The position numbers and the translations under genes are program-made. 64,000 nucleotides of DNA from Egibacter rhizosphaerae (GTDB taxonomy: Bacteria; Actinomycetota; Nitriliruptoria; Euzebyales; Egibacteraceae): positions 1,860,001 to 1,924,000 of the forward strand of contig NZ_CP036402.1 in assembly GCF_004322855.1 (NCBI RefSeq), read 5' to 3'. Of this stretch, positions 35,855-44,888 are shown piece after piece. Numbering within the stretch: the first letter of the stretch is position 1; the number at the start of each line of letters is the position of its first letter. The notes under the pieces are model-generated. The model was not told the origin of the DNA. It ran no database searches and saw only the letters and a program-made list of their open reading frames with translations.

Positions 35855-37650
35855 ACGAGCGGGGCCCCATCTCCGAGGCCGTGCAGTGCGAAGCCGCCAC
35901 CGCGAGCGGCAGCCGCTGCCGCAAGCTGGTCACCGCGCCGCAGACCCACTGCCGTGACCACCGTGACGTCGCGTCTGCGCCCCCGCCACGCGACGCGTTC
36001 GCGGACGCGGTCGCCGCCGCGCTGCGCGCCGACCCTGGCGTGTCGTCACCCCGATCTATGATCACATCACCGAACGTGACCTCACCCAGCGAGGCGACGA
36101 TGGTGGATGTGACCGGCAGCGAGGGGTGGCGAGCGTGGCTCGGCGAGCACCTGGCCGCAGAAGCCGATACGCTCAGCGCCGCCGAGCTCGAGCAGCTCGG
36201 CACCCACGGCGAGCAGCTCGTCGACGCCGTGCTCGCCGAGAGCACCGTGAACGCCTACCGCGAGCACTTCGCAGGATTCAAGCAGTGGTGCGCCCGCATC
36301 GGCGCGGACGCGCTCCCCGCGAGCCCCCAGGTCGTCGCCGCCTACCTCGTCACCATCGCGCACCAGGGCACCACCAGCACCACCGGCGACCGCGGCGCGT
36401 CGGACGCTGAGCCTGGCCGCCTCGCGCCGAGCACGCTCGCGCTCGTGGCCACCGCGATCGGCACCGTGCACCGCAACCACGGGCACACCGACCCCACCGC
36501 GCATCCGCGGGTGCGGGCGCTGATCGGCGGCTACAGCCGCCAGCACGCCCGCGCGACGCAGCAGGCGCACGGCATCACGCTCGAGGAGCTCGGCCTGATG
36601 GCCGTGCGCTGCGAGCTGCCGCCGCCCGAGCAGCTGCGCGACGCCACGCTGCTCGCATTGGCCACCCACCCGCTGGTCGAGACGACCGCCAACCAGCTGT
36701 CGCGGCTGCGCTGGGACCACGTGCAGCTGCCCGACGAGCCGGGCCTGCCGGCCCGACTGCACCTCGGCGGCCGCATCGGCACCGTGTGGATCCCGCCCGA
36801 GGACACCCCCGCGATCTGCCCCGTGCGCCACCTGGTGCGCTGGCACGCCCAGTGCGCCGGCGAGGGGCCGGTTTTCCCATCCCCGCGCGATGCGGACCGG
36901 CCCACCAGCCGCCAGGGCCTCACCCAACGCGTCGACCAGCTCCTCGACCGCGCGGGCGTGGCCGCCTCCGCACGGCTGGGCGAGCTCGCGCGCCTGTCGG
37001 TGACCGACCGCCAGCTGCTGCTCGAGCACCTCAACGCCCCCACGTTGCGTCAGATCCGCGACCTGGCCGTGCTGAGCGTGATGTGGTGGGCGGGGCTGCG
37101 GGCGGACGAGACCGAGCGGCTCGACGTCGGCGACCTCGACCTCGACCACGACCGCGGTCTCACCGTGCGCGTCAGGCGGAGCAAGAACGACCCCTACGGG
37201 CACGGCGCGGTGACCCCGATCGTGCACCAGCGCGGGTTCATCGCCTGCCCGCTCGAGCGCACCGCGCAGTGGCTCACCCGCTACCAAGCCGCCCTCGGGC
37301 GCGACCTCGTCGCCGACGACCCCGCGTTCCCGCAGCTCAACCGTGGCGTCGGGGGGCGGCTCGGCTATCACGGCATCAACGACCTGGTGAAGCACTGGGC
37401 GGCCGCCGCGGGCATCGAGCCCGGCGCCAACGAGCGGATGAGCAGCCACGCGCTGCGCGCCGGACAGACGACCGAGATGCTGCACCGCGACCTCAGTGCC
37501 GAGGAGATCGCCCGCCACCAGCGCCGCCGCGACACCCGCCACGTCTACACCTACTACCGCCCCACCAACGACTGGGCCAACAACCCCACCGCCAGGCTGC
37601 TCGACCGGGTCGCCTCCCCGCCGCCCGCCGACGAGGCCGTCCCCGAATAG
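35851..37650 (+). CDS. Tyrosine recombinase with N-terminal zinc finger
   Basis: A protein of 599 residues. A possible zinc knuckle opens it (CEAATASGSRCRKL with a later THCRDH). A core-binding helical part follows, with ESTVNAYREHFAGFKQWC at about 130. The catalytic part has MWWAGLRADETERLDVGDLD (Arg about 415), RVRRSKNDPYGHG (beta-hairpin Lys), SSHALRAGQTTEMLHR (about 533) and RHVYTYYRPT (Tyr about 566). Its ATG overlaps the stop of the fused recombinase by four bases, so the two are co-translated. With that protein it makes three catalytic domains in a row, as in recombinase-in-trio elements. Confidence 0.86.
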   Translation: MNERGPISEAVQCEAATASGSRCRKLVTAPQTHCRDHRDVASAPPPRDAFADAVAAALRADPGVSSPRSMITSPNVTSPSEATMVDVTGSEGWRAWLGEHLAAEADTLSAAELEQLGTHGEQLVDAVLAESTVNAYREHFAGFKQWCARIGADALPASPQVVAAYLVTIAHQGTTSTTGDRGASDAEPGRLAPSTLALVATAIGTVHRNHGHTDPTAHPRVRALIGGYSRQHARATQQAHGITLEELGLMAVRCELPPPEQLRDATLLALATHPLVETTANQLSRLRWDHVQLPDEPGLPARLHLGGRIGTVWIPPEDTPAICPVRHLVRWHAQCAGEGPVFPSPRDADRPTSRQGLTQRVDQLLDRAGVAASARLGELARLSVTDRQLLLEHLNAPTLRQIRDLAVLSVMWWAGLRADETERLDVGDLDLDHDRGLTVRVRRSKNDPYGHGAVTPIVHQRGFIACPLERTAQWLTRYQAALGRDLVADDPAFPQLNRGVGGRLGYHGINDLVKHWAAAAGIEPGANERMSSHALRAGQTTEMLHRDLSAEEIARHQRRRDTRHVYTYYRPTNDWANNPTARLLDRVASPPPADEAVPE

Positions 37651-37697
37651 GCCGCCGCGCCGGAGGGTCTCACGTCGAACCGCTGGTCGTGGCGCGG

Positions 37698-38126
37698 TCA
37701 GGTCGTGTCGGGGCGCACGGCTGTTGACGGGGACTCGCGGTGGGCGCGGACCGACGGCTGCGGCAATCCCTGGGGTGGTGGCGCGCTGGGGCCAACGGCT
37801 GCGTGCGATGCGAAGGACGTGGCGTAGACCAGCGCGGCGAACACGTTGTTGCCGGCCCACCGCTCGCCGAGCATCGAGCGTGAGAAGACCTGCCGGCTGA
37901 ACCCCCATCGCCGGCCGAGCCAGGCGCCGCTGGGTCGCTGACCTTGCGCCCGCCAGCGGCACACGAGCAGATGCTGGACCCGCGCGATGCGGGCGCTGGT
38001 CGCGTTCCCGCCGGCGGGGACGACGAACTCGGCAGTCTCGTTGTGGCCGAACTCATGTGGCCCGACAGCGCAGTAGTCCCTCGGCGTCAGCCGCAGGCGC
38101 GTGTCGAGGTGGTTGGCCGGTTGCAT
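37698..38126 (-). CDS. Hypothetical protein, possible DNA-binding
   Basis: An open frame with natural-looking composition: LDTRLRLTPRDYCAVGPHEFG, ARIARVQHLLVCRWRAQGQR and SMLGERWAGNNVFAALVYAT. The middle could be a helix-turn-helix (WLGRRWGFSRQVFSRSM). The start ATG at 38126 is tentative and has no clear ribosome site. It is transcribed towards the recombinase operon. No family is recognised. It could be a control protein of the element. Confidence 0.42.
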   Translation of the reverse strand: MQPANHLDTRLRLTPRDYCAVGPHEFGHNETAEFVVPAGGNATSARIARVQHLLVCRWRAQGQRPSGAWLGRRWGFSRQVFSRSMLGERWAGNNVFAALVYATSFASHAAVGPSAPPPQGLPQPSVRAHRESPSTAVRPDTT

Positions 38127-38244
38127 CGCAGGCCGAGCGTGCGCGGCCGTCTCGCCGGGACACACGCCGCGCATCGGGGCGCCTCAACGTCGCATCGGGC
38201 CGCGCCGGAAAGGCGCGACCCGACCGATGATGCGAAACGCGAGG

Positions 38245-38757
38245 TCAGAGCAGCGCGACCGCGAGATCGGGGTCGACGGCGCTGCGCCGCGGAGCTCGGT
38301 CGGCCACCGCCGGCAGCCAGCTCACCGCCAGCGGCGCCTCGTCGCCGTCGAGCGCGGCGACGAGCCAGCCCTGCAGCGAGCTCGTGGTCGCCGCGCTGAC
38401 GCGGGGTCCGGCCGCGACCGCGCGCCGCTGGAACAGACCGAGCAGCCGCATCGCGTTCGCGCCGTCGAACGGGACCACCACATCGCGCGATGAGTAGTGC
38501 AGCGTGACGTGACCGTGCGTGAGGCCGTTGGCGGCCTCGACCGCCAGCGGGGGCGGTAGCTCGTCCTCGCCGCCCGCGTCGACGCTCGCTCCGCCCTCAT
38601 CGCCCTCCTCGCCGGGTCCTGGCGCGTCGGCGAGCTCGTCTCCGCCGCGCGACACCTCGTCGGGCGCGGTCAGCCCCTCGGGAGCGGCCGGCTCGACGGC
38701 GTCATCCTCGTCAGCGTTCTGGGACTCGGGGTCGTGATCCTCGTGTTCGTCGCCCAA
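38245..38757 (-). CDS. Acidic hypothetical protein, 170 residues
   Basis: TTG at 38757 follows GAGGAGG at about 6 bases and fits better than the remote ATG at 39012, which would add a shadow-like arginine-rich stretch. The first 90 residues are a low-complexity acidic tail (DEHEDHDPESQNADEDD and onward). The rest is folded: LTHGHVTLHYSSRDVVVPFD, AMRLLGLFQRRAV, SLQGWLVAALDGDEAPLAVS. I do not recognise the family. The acidic N-terminus could mimic nucleic acid or mediate contacts. Confidence 0.52.
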   Translation of the reverse strand: MGDEHEDHDPESQNADEDDAVEPAAPEGLTAPDEVSRGGDELADAPGPGEEGDEGGASVDAGGEDELPPPLAVEAANGLTHGHVTLHYSSRDVVVPFDGANAMRLLGLFQRRAVAAGPRVSAATTSSLQGWLVAALDGDEAPLAVSWLPAVADRAPRRSAVDPDLAVALL

Positions 38758-39415
38758 CGGGTCCTCCTCGGCAAGTCGTCCGCGGACCGTCCGCGAACGA
38801 CGTTGACCATGGATCGCGACGACGGGTTCTTCCACCGATGAGCGGGAATGTCCCGGCCCATGGGCCGGGACAGTGCGCCAGCGGGCGCGGCTGCCCACCG
38901 ATCGGGCATCCGCGGCAACACGCGACAGGGTCGCGCAGTCACGTAGCGGCCCCGCACACGTTCGTGCGGCCAAGGCCCGCAACACCCGTGCGCGCAGCCC
39001 GTTTCCCAGCACTGCGGCGCGGCACGAGGGCGCGCCTGTCGTCGGCGTCAGGCACGCCGAGGTGACGACCCGCGAGCGTCAACCCGCTGGGGACGCCGAG
39101 CCCCGATGGGCGCGACACGGGCGCAGGCTCGTGGGAGTGCTGGCAACTCGATCAGGAGATACACCCGCGGCAGTCGGTGCCATCCCCAGCCTCCTGCAGC
39201 TGCACACCGCAGCTTCGGGCCGCCGTGGTTCGCAGTCCCAGCTGAGCGAGGCGTTTCCCGGGCGCGCGACACCGAACACCCCTGGGGCCACCCTTGACCG
39301 GCATCGTGCATGTCACAACCCTTCGGTATCGTCCAAGGTCCTCCTGTTGCTGTGGCGGGACACGCGCGGCGCAGCGATAGCGCGATGAGGGGAAGCCGAC
39401 GGGAAGGAAGGCCCC
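38758..39415. other. Intergenic region upstream of the cas operon
   Basis: No supported gene. It must contain the cas promoter. A possible -35 box TTGACC lies at 39294-39299, with no convincing -10 box at 17 bases; TATCGT further on is too distant to be sure. The Shine-Dalgarno GGAAGGAAGG precedes csb1. Confidence 0.4.
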
Positions 39416-40603
39416 ATGTCGATTTCTGCGAGCGGGCTTATTGCGGCGTGTCGTGACACCGCCGTCGACGCCGGCCTGCACATTCACAGCAGCCTCGAAC
39501 CACTCGGGGGCGAGGGGAGCCCGATCAAGCCTGCGGTCTACGAGGGCGGCGTGTACCAGCACGATCGGCGGTGGCCACCCGATGGCCGTGCGGAGCCCGT
39601 CGATGTGCTCGTGGTCGACAACGTGCCCAGTCAGGCCAACCGCCTCGAGGCCGCTCTCGAACGCCACGCCGGATGGCTCGGGCTACCGCGTGTGGTCCTC
39701 GATCTCTCCGGGGTTGGGGCGCTGCCGCCACATCTGCCGGCGACGATCAGCGGATTTCGGTTCCCCCATCGGCACGCTGACGCGTATCTGCGCGACTCGA
39801 TGCTCGACGGCACCCCGTTCCAGCGAACCGAGATCGGCCGGCGACTGCGCGACGCCACCTCGGACCATCCGGCTGCGCTGCTTGAGTGGTTCCCGCAGGC
39901 GCTGCTGTTCGGGTTCTGGCAGTCCCACCTGGCGAAGGGGCAGAGCCAGGCCAAGCTCGCGCGCTCTTGGATCTCCGAGACCGTCGGCTACGAGCCCGCC
40001 ACGACCGAGACCCGCCAGCTCGGCCTCAAGGGCGACCCGCTCAACCTAAGCGTCGAGCAGCGGGTGCAGTTCGACGAGTCGGACCGCAGCGCGTGGGAGT
40101 TGACCGAGGAGGCGCGCGGCGGCGGCCGGGGAGAGCGACTGTCCGAGCTCGGGCACGGGCAAGTGCCGATCTCGGTCAACGACGCCGCGCCCGGCGGTGT
40201 GTCGTTCGCGTCGATCGAGCAGCAGGCGACACTGTCGCTCGCCGGGTTGCGGCGGTTGACCTTCGGTGCCGAGGATCCGCGCAACGCTCCTGCCCGAGCC
40301 GTGGTCGCCGCCATCGGGCTGTTCGCGCACGCGGCGGCGTTCGACCGCGCGTTCAGCTTGCGCTCGGGCTGCGATCTCCGCTCGACCGGCAGCACGTGGA
40401 CGTGGCTGGGCGAGGCCGGCGACACGCCGGTGGACCCGCTCGACGTCGCCAGTGCGCGCGAGTTGCTGGAGGGCTGCGCCGCGGCGGCAGAGGAGGTCGG
40501 GTTGCCCGTCGGCAGCGCATGGCCTTCCGAGCCGCTGGTCGTTGAGCCGCACGAGCAGCTGTCCAAGGCGATCCGCAAGACCTACCCGGAGGTTGACTCG
40601 TGA
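39416..40603 (+). CDS. csb1: Type I-G Cas7 (Csb1)
   Basis: A protein of 395 residues and first gene of the cas operon. Family landmarks are DVLVVDNVPSQANRLEAAL, DLSGVGALPPHL, HRHADAYLRDSMLDGTPFQ, LLFGFWQSHLAKGQSQAK with LARSWISETVGYEP, and the late FASIEQQATLSLAGLRRLTFG. Csb1 (GSU0053 type) forms the Cas7 backbone along the crRNA in the type I-G (I-U) complex. ATG 39416 has GGAAGGAAGG upstream. Its stop overlaps csb2 (GTGA). Confidence 0.93.
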   Translation: MSISASGLIAACRDTAVDAGLHIHSSLEPLGGEGSPIKPAVYEGGVYQHDRRWPPDGRAEPVDVLVVDNVPSQANRLEAALERHAGWLGLPRVVLDLSGVGALPPHLPATISGFRFPHRHADAYLRDSMLDGTPFQRTEIGRRLRDATSDHPAALLEWFPQALLFGFWQSHLAKGQSQAKLARSWISETVGYEPATTETRQLGLKGDPLNLSVEQRVQFDESDRSAWELTEEARGGGRGERLSELGHGQVPISVNDAAPGGVSFASIEQQATLSLAGLRRLTFGAEDPRNAPARAVVAAIGLFAHAAAFDRAFSLRSGCDLRSTGSTWTWLGEAGDTPVDPLDVASARELLEGCAAAAEEVGLPVGSAWPSEPLVVEPHEQLSKAIRKTYPEVDS

Positions 40604-42126
40604 TCGCGGTGGAGGTGGAGTTGCTGCACGGCGTCCTGCGCCTGGCCGGGTCCGACGCGGCGGTCACGGGGGTGCCGACGACGGGCGAGTGGCCACCGAG
40701 CCCGGCCCGGCTGTTCGCGGCGCTCGTCGCCGCTGATGGCACCGGTCGGCATTGCACGGTCACCGACGGCAGCGAGCTTGAGTGGCTGGAGTCGGCGGGT
40801 GCGCCCGAGCTGATCGCCGACGACCGTGACGACGTGCTCGTCTCGCCGGTGACCCCTCGCTATGTCGTCGACGACCAGCGCGCAGCGGGCACGGTGCAGG
40901 ACTATCCAGCGCGCAAGGCCACCATGGTGCGTCCGGGTGTGCGGGTGTGCCCGCGCCGACCGCGGGTGGTCTACGAGTGGCCGGACGCGACGCCGCCAGC
41001 CCACGTCGTCGAAGGGCTGCAGCGTCGCGCCGCCCGGGTCGGCTACCTCGGCTGTGCCGACAGCCCGGTCCGCATGCGCGTCGCGACCACCCCGACTAAC
41101 CCGATGGAGGAGGACGACGCGCCCGCCGGTGCCGCGCGATCCGCCGCGTCGCGGCGTTGGCGCGTCGGCGAACAGGGCATGGACGTGCTGCCGGTACCCT
41201 GGCAGGGCAGCCTCGCGGTGCTCGACGACGCCTACGAGCGCTGGCGCGCCGGCCAGCCGGTCCGCCGCGCCTGGCTACCGACCGGGCACGCGCGCTACAC
41301 GGCGCCGCACACCCGACGCGACGACGCTGACGAGACGTGGGCGGGGGTGTGGCTGCGGCTGCGCCCAGCGCTCGACGGGCGGCGGGTGCGCCTTGTCACC
41401 GAGACACTGCGGGCCGCCGTGCTGGAGCACTACGAGCGGCACGTCGCCGGCGCGAGCGAGCAGGTGCCCGCGGCACTGCACGGCCACGGCTACACCGGCA
41501 CTGGCCTGGACCACGCCTACTGGCTGGCGCTGCCCGATGTCGGCCACCGCCACGCGCGCGGGCGGATCCTCGGCGCAGCGGTCGCTCTGCCGCCCGCCGC
41601 CCGGCTGGGGGTAAGCGCCGACGAACGTGCGCATCTGTTGGAAGGACTGCGCAGCGCGTTGTGGCACGTACGCGAGCTCGTCGCTCCCGGCGCATTCCGT
41701 GTCCAGGTCGAACCAGCGGGCGCTGCGGGGCAGCGCGTGTGGAGCACGCACCCCCGACGATGGACGCAGCCAGCGCGCCGCTGGGCCTCGGTGTTTCCCG
41801 TCGTACACGAGCGCTTCACCGGCAAGGGCCTGGACCTCGACGAGGTCGCTCGCTGGTGCGCCCACGCGGGACTGCCAGCGCCAGTGGGGTTCAGAGCAAG
41901 CCGACCGCCGCTCGTTCCCGGCGGCGTCGCGCTGCGAGCGCACGAGGCGCGCCGCAACGCCGCCGGCCGGCGGCCGTTCACCCACGTCGAAGTGACTTTC
42001 GCCGAGCCGGTCGCCGGCCCAATGGCGCTCGGTCGGCTCCGCCACTTCGGTGTCGGCCTCATGGCGCCGGTCGACGACACCCCGAACCCCGACACAACAG
42101 TGACCGCGCAGGAGGTCGGCCAGTGA
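40600..42126 (+). CDS. csb2: Type I-G Cas5/Cas6-type protein (Csb2)
   Basis: A protein of 508 residues starting at GTG 40600, overlapping csb1 by four bases. The N-terminal ferredoxin-like part is Cas5-like (GEWPPSPARLFAALVAADG). The C-terminal part has HGHGYTGTGLDHAYWLALP and VGHRHARGRILGA, where histidines probably form the Cas6-type crRNA-processing site. In type I-G, Csb2 acts as both 5'-handle binder and processing nuclease; no separate cas6 is present in the operon, which agrees with that. Length is within the family range. Confidence 0.9.
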   Translation: MIAVEVELLHGVLRLAGSDAAVTGVPTTGEWPPSPARLFAALVAADGTGRHCTVTDGSELEWLESAGAPELIADDRDDVLVSPVTPRYVVDDQRAAGTVQDYPARKATMVRPGVRVCPRRPRVVYEWPDATPPAHVVEGLQRRAARVGYLGCADSPVRMRVATTPTNPMEEDDAPAGAARSAASRRWRVGEQGMDVLPVPWQGSLAVLDDAYERWRAGQPVRRAWLPTGHARYTAPHTRRDDADETWAGVWLRLRPALDGRRVRLVTETLRAAVLEHYERHVAGASEQVPAALHGHGYTGTGLDHAYWLALPDVGHRHARGRILGAAVALPPAARLGVSADERAHLLEGLRSALWHVRELVAPGAFRVQVEPAGAAGQRVWSTHPRRWTQPARRWASVFPVVHERFTGKGLDLDEVARWCAHAGLPAPVGFRASRPPLVPGGVALRAHEARRNAAGRRPFTHVEVTFAEPVAGPMALGRLRHFGVGLMAPVDDTPNPDTTVTAQEVGQ

Positions 42127-44888
42127 GCAGTGTCGGGGTCGAGGCTCCGCCGTTCGAGGTGTTCTATCGCGCGGTGCATGACGACCACGCCCCGCTGCCA
42201 TGGCAACGACGCCTAGCCGAGCAGGCCGCCACCGGAAGGTGGCCGTCAGGGATTGGCGTGCCGACCGGGCTCGGCAAGACATCGACGCTGACCGTCGCGG
42301 TCTGGGCGTTGGCCACGCAAGCCGACCGAGCGCCACGCGAGCGCAGCGCCCCGACCCGCGTGTGGTACGTCGTCAACCGGCGGCTGCTCGTCGATGCCGC
42401 CTACGACCTCGGGCTGCGCCTGCAGGCGCTGCTGGCCGACCCACAAGGCGCCGCCGCCGACCGGCCCGTCGACCAGCGGCAGGCACTCTCGGCAGTCGCC
42501 GAGCGTCTCGGCGCCGTCGGCGCGCTCGGCACCGAGCAGGGGCCGCTGCATGTGGCCCGGTTTCGTGGCGGCGCCGCCCCGGACGGGCGGGTTCCCGACC
42601 CCTCCCAGCCGGCGCTGCTGTTCGCAACCGTCGCGATGTACGCCAGCCGCTGGCTCTTCCAGGGCTACGGCAGCAGCCGCAGCATGCGGCCGATCGACGC
42701 CGCACTGGCCGGTACCGACGCGCTCGTGCTGCTCGACGAGGCGCACCTCAGCCGACCATTGGTCAACCTCGTGCCCACCGTGGTCGAGTGCGACGCGGGT
42801 GATGCAGGCGCGGTGCTGCCGCCCGAACGGGCCCGCCCCCGGATGGTCACGCTCAGCGCCACCGGCGCCGCCGATGATCTCGACCTCGACGCTGACGACC
42901 ACGCGCATCCGCTCGTGCGGCAACGCGTTCACGCCCCCAAGGCCCTCGAGCTGCGGGAGGTGCGGGAAAGCCAGCTCGAGCAGGAGCTCGCCCGCGCCAC
43001 CCTCGACCTCGTCGGCGTCGACGACGTCAACAGCGTCGTGACTTTCGTGAACTCGCCGGCTCGTGCTCGCGCCGTGGCCGATGCGGTCGCGACCCAAGCT
43101 CGCCGGGCGGCACCTGAGGCCGAGGTGGAGCTGCTCACCGGTCGAGTGCGTGCCCGCGAGGCCGAGCGCATCAGGCGACGGCTCCTCGACCCCGAGCACG
43201 GCATCGCCTCCGGGGCCCAGCCCCATCCCGCCGCGCCCCCGCTGATGGTCGTCGCGACCCAGACCCTCGAAGTCGGCGCTGACCTTGACTTCGATGCGCT
43301 GGTCACCGAAGCCACCGGTCGCCGCGCCCTCGTGCAGCGACTCGGGCGGTGCAACCGCCTCGGCGCGCGGGCCCACGCCCCCGCGGTACTGTGCCATCCA
43401 CGCCAACAGCGGGAATGGCCCCTGTACGGCACCGAGCCGGCCGAGCTGTGGGCCGAGCTCGACACCGCCGCCGACGAGCAAGGCGTCATCGACGTCTCCC
43501 CGGCGGCGCTGGCCGCGACGCTCGACCCGCCGTCCGACGAGCCCCCGCGCACCGGCGAGCTTCTGCCCGCGCACGTGCGGGAGTGGGCCAAGACCTCGGC
43601 GCCGCCCCCAGACGCCGCCCCGTTCGAGGTCTTCATCGACGGCTTCGACGAGCCTGCCCGAACCGCGAGCGTGCTGTGGCGAGCGCACCTGCCACCCGCG
43701 GGTGTCGCGCTCGCGCCACCGCCGCTCGCGCGCGAGAGCGTCGAGGTGCCAATCGGGGAGCTTCGCGACACGCTCGTGGCACGGGAGCTCACGACCGTGC
43801 GCGTGGTCGCCAGCGACGGCGTCACCACCGAAGACGCGGCAGTCACATCGCTGCGCCCGGGCGACCGTGTCGTGCTCCACGCGCGCGTAGGCGGCTACGA
43901 CCCGCGGGGGTGGAACCCGGGGTCGACCGAGGAGGTGCTCGACCTGGGGCTACTCGAAGGCGCAGTGCTGCCGCTGGCCCGCCCCGCGGTCGCGAACCTC
44001 GCACCCACGGCGCTCGAGGACGCCGAACTGGCGGCAGCCCTAAGACGGCTGGGAGCCGCGACCGCGGACGAGGCCGACCCCGACATGGACGACGCCGCCG
44101 CGCTCATCGTCGACCGGCTCCGCGGCCTCCGACCCCGTGACGGCGTCGACAGCGACGAGTGGGCGGCCTTCCTCGACCGGGTCGACCGCGCACTGCGCCG
44201 CCCCGTCGACGACGTGCCCCGCCTGCAAGCCCCTCCGCAGCGCAGCCCGGCGCGCTCGGCGGTGCGCACCGATGCGTTCGACGAGCTTAGCTTCGTCGCC
44301 GACTCTGTACGCCTAGGGGACCATCACCAGACCGTTGCCGCGTCAGCCGCAGCCGTCCTCGCCGCGATCGGGGTCGCGCCCACGCTCGTCGCCGTCGCCA
44401 GGGAGGCGGGGCGCTGGCACGACGCCGGCAAGATCGACGCGCGCTTCCAACGATGGCTCGGCGCCACCGAGGAACCGCTCGCGAAGTCCGCCCGACGGCT
44501 CGACGACGTCGAGCTCACGAGAGCTGCCTCGGGCTGGCCACGCGGCGGCCGCCATGAACTCCTCAGCACCCGTGTGCTCGACCAGTGGCTCGCTACAAGC
44601 GGCGCGCATAGCGACGACGACGAGTTGCTGCTCCATCTCGTCGCCAGTCATCACGGGCACGGACGGCCGACGCTGCCGCCGGTCGCCGATTCCATGCCGA
44701 TGCGGGTCGCCGCTCGATTCGAAGGCTACGACGTCAGCGTCTCCGGTGACCTCGCCGAGACCGACTGGACGCAGCCACAACGGTTCCAACGGCTGTCTGA
44801 GCGCTACGGCTACTGGGGGCTGGTGCTACTCGAGGCCGCCGTTCGCCAAGCCGACCACGCAGCCTCTGGAGCGGTGACAGTGCGATGA
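42123..44888 (+). CDS. cas3: Type I-G Cas3 helicase with C-terminal HD nuclease
   Basis: A protein of 921 residues. The helicase comes first: Walker A GVPTGLGKTSTL (about residue 45), VLLDEAHLSRPL (about 203), TLSATGAADD, and the C-terminal lobe with TQTLEVGADLDFDALVTE and RALVQRLGRCNRLG. The HD domain is at the end: GDHHQTVAAS, EAGRWHDAGKIDARFQRWLG (about 763) and VASHHGHGRP. This helicase-then-HD order is the reverse of most Cas3 proteins and is a mark of type I-G. It unwinds and degrades target DNA after recognition by the complex. Overlaps of four bases on both sides tie it to the operon. Confidence 0.93.
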   Translation: MSSVGVEAPPFEVFYRAVHDDHAPLPWQRRLAEQAATGRWPSGIGVPTGLGKTSTLTVAVWALATQADRAPRERSAPTRVWYVVNRRLLVDAAYDLGLRLQALLADPQGAAADRPVDQRQALSAVAERLGAVGALGTEQGPLHVARFRGGAAPDGRVPDPSQPALLFATVAMYASRWLFQGYGSSRSMRPIDAALAGTDALVLLDEAHLSRPLVNLVPTVVECDAGDAGAVLPPERARPRMVTLSATGAADDLDLDADDHAHPLVRQRVHAPKALELREVRESQLEQELARATLDLVGVDDVNSVVTFVNSPARARAVADAVATQARRAAPEAEVELLTGRVRAREAERIRRRLLDPEHGIASGAQPHPAAPPLMVVATQTLEVGADLDFDALVTEATGRRALVQRLGRCNRLGARAHAPAVLCHPRQQREWPLYGTEPAELWAELDTAADEQGVIDVSPAALAATLDPPSDEPPRTGELLPAHVREWAKTSAPPPDAAPFEVFIDGFDEPARTASVLWRAHLPPAGVALAPPPLARESVEVPIGELRDTLVARELTTVRVVASDGVTTEDAAVTSLRPGDRVVLHARVGGYDPRGWNPGSTEEVLDLGLLEGAVLPLARPAVANLAPTALEDAELAAALRRLGAATADEADPDMDDAAALIVDRLRGLRPRDGVDSDEWAAFLDRVDRALRRPVDDVPRLQAPPQRSPARSAVRTDAFDELSFVADSVRLGDHHQTVAASAAAVLAAIGVAPTLVAVAREAGRWHDAGKIDARFQRWLGATEEPLAKSARRLDDVELTRAASGWPRGGRHELLSTRVLDQWLATSGAHSDDDELLLHLVASHHGHGRPTLPPVADSMPMRVAARFEGYDVSVSGDLAETDWTQPQRFQRLSERYGYWGLVLLEAAVRQADHAASGAVTVR

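Noticed and set aside
36082-37962. Minus-strand open frame of 626 codons opposite the second recombinase
   Set aside because: A low-complexity antisense shadow. The plus-strand gene has clear catalytic motifs.
41337-42120. Upstream extension of the cas3 frame to 41337
   Set aside because: It runs antiparallel in sense within csb2 and is arginine-rich. The GTG at 42123 overlaps the csb2 stop, as in the rest of the operon.
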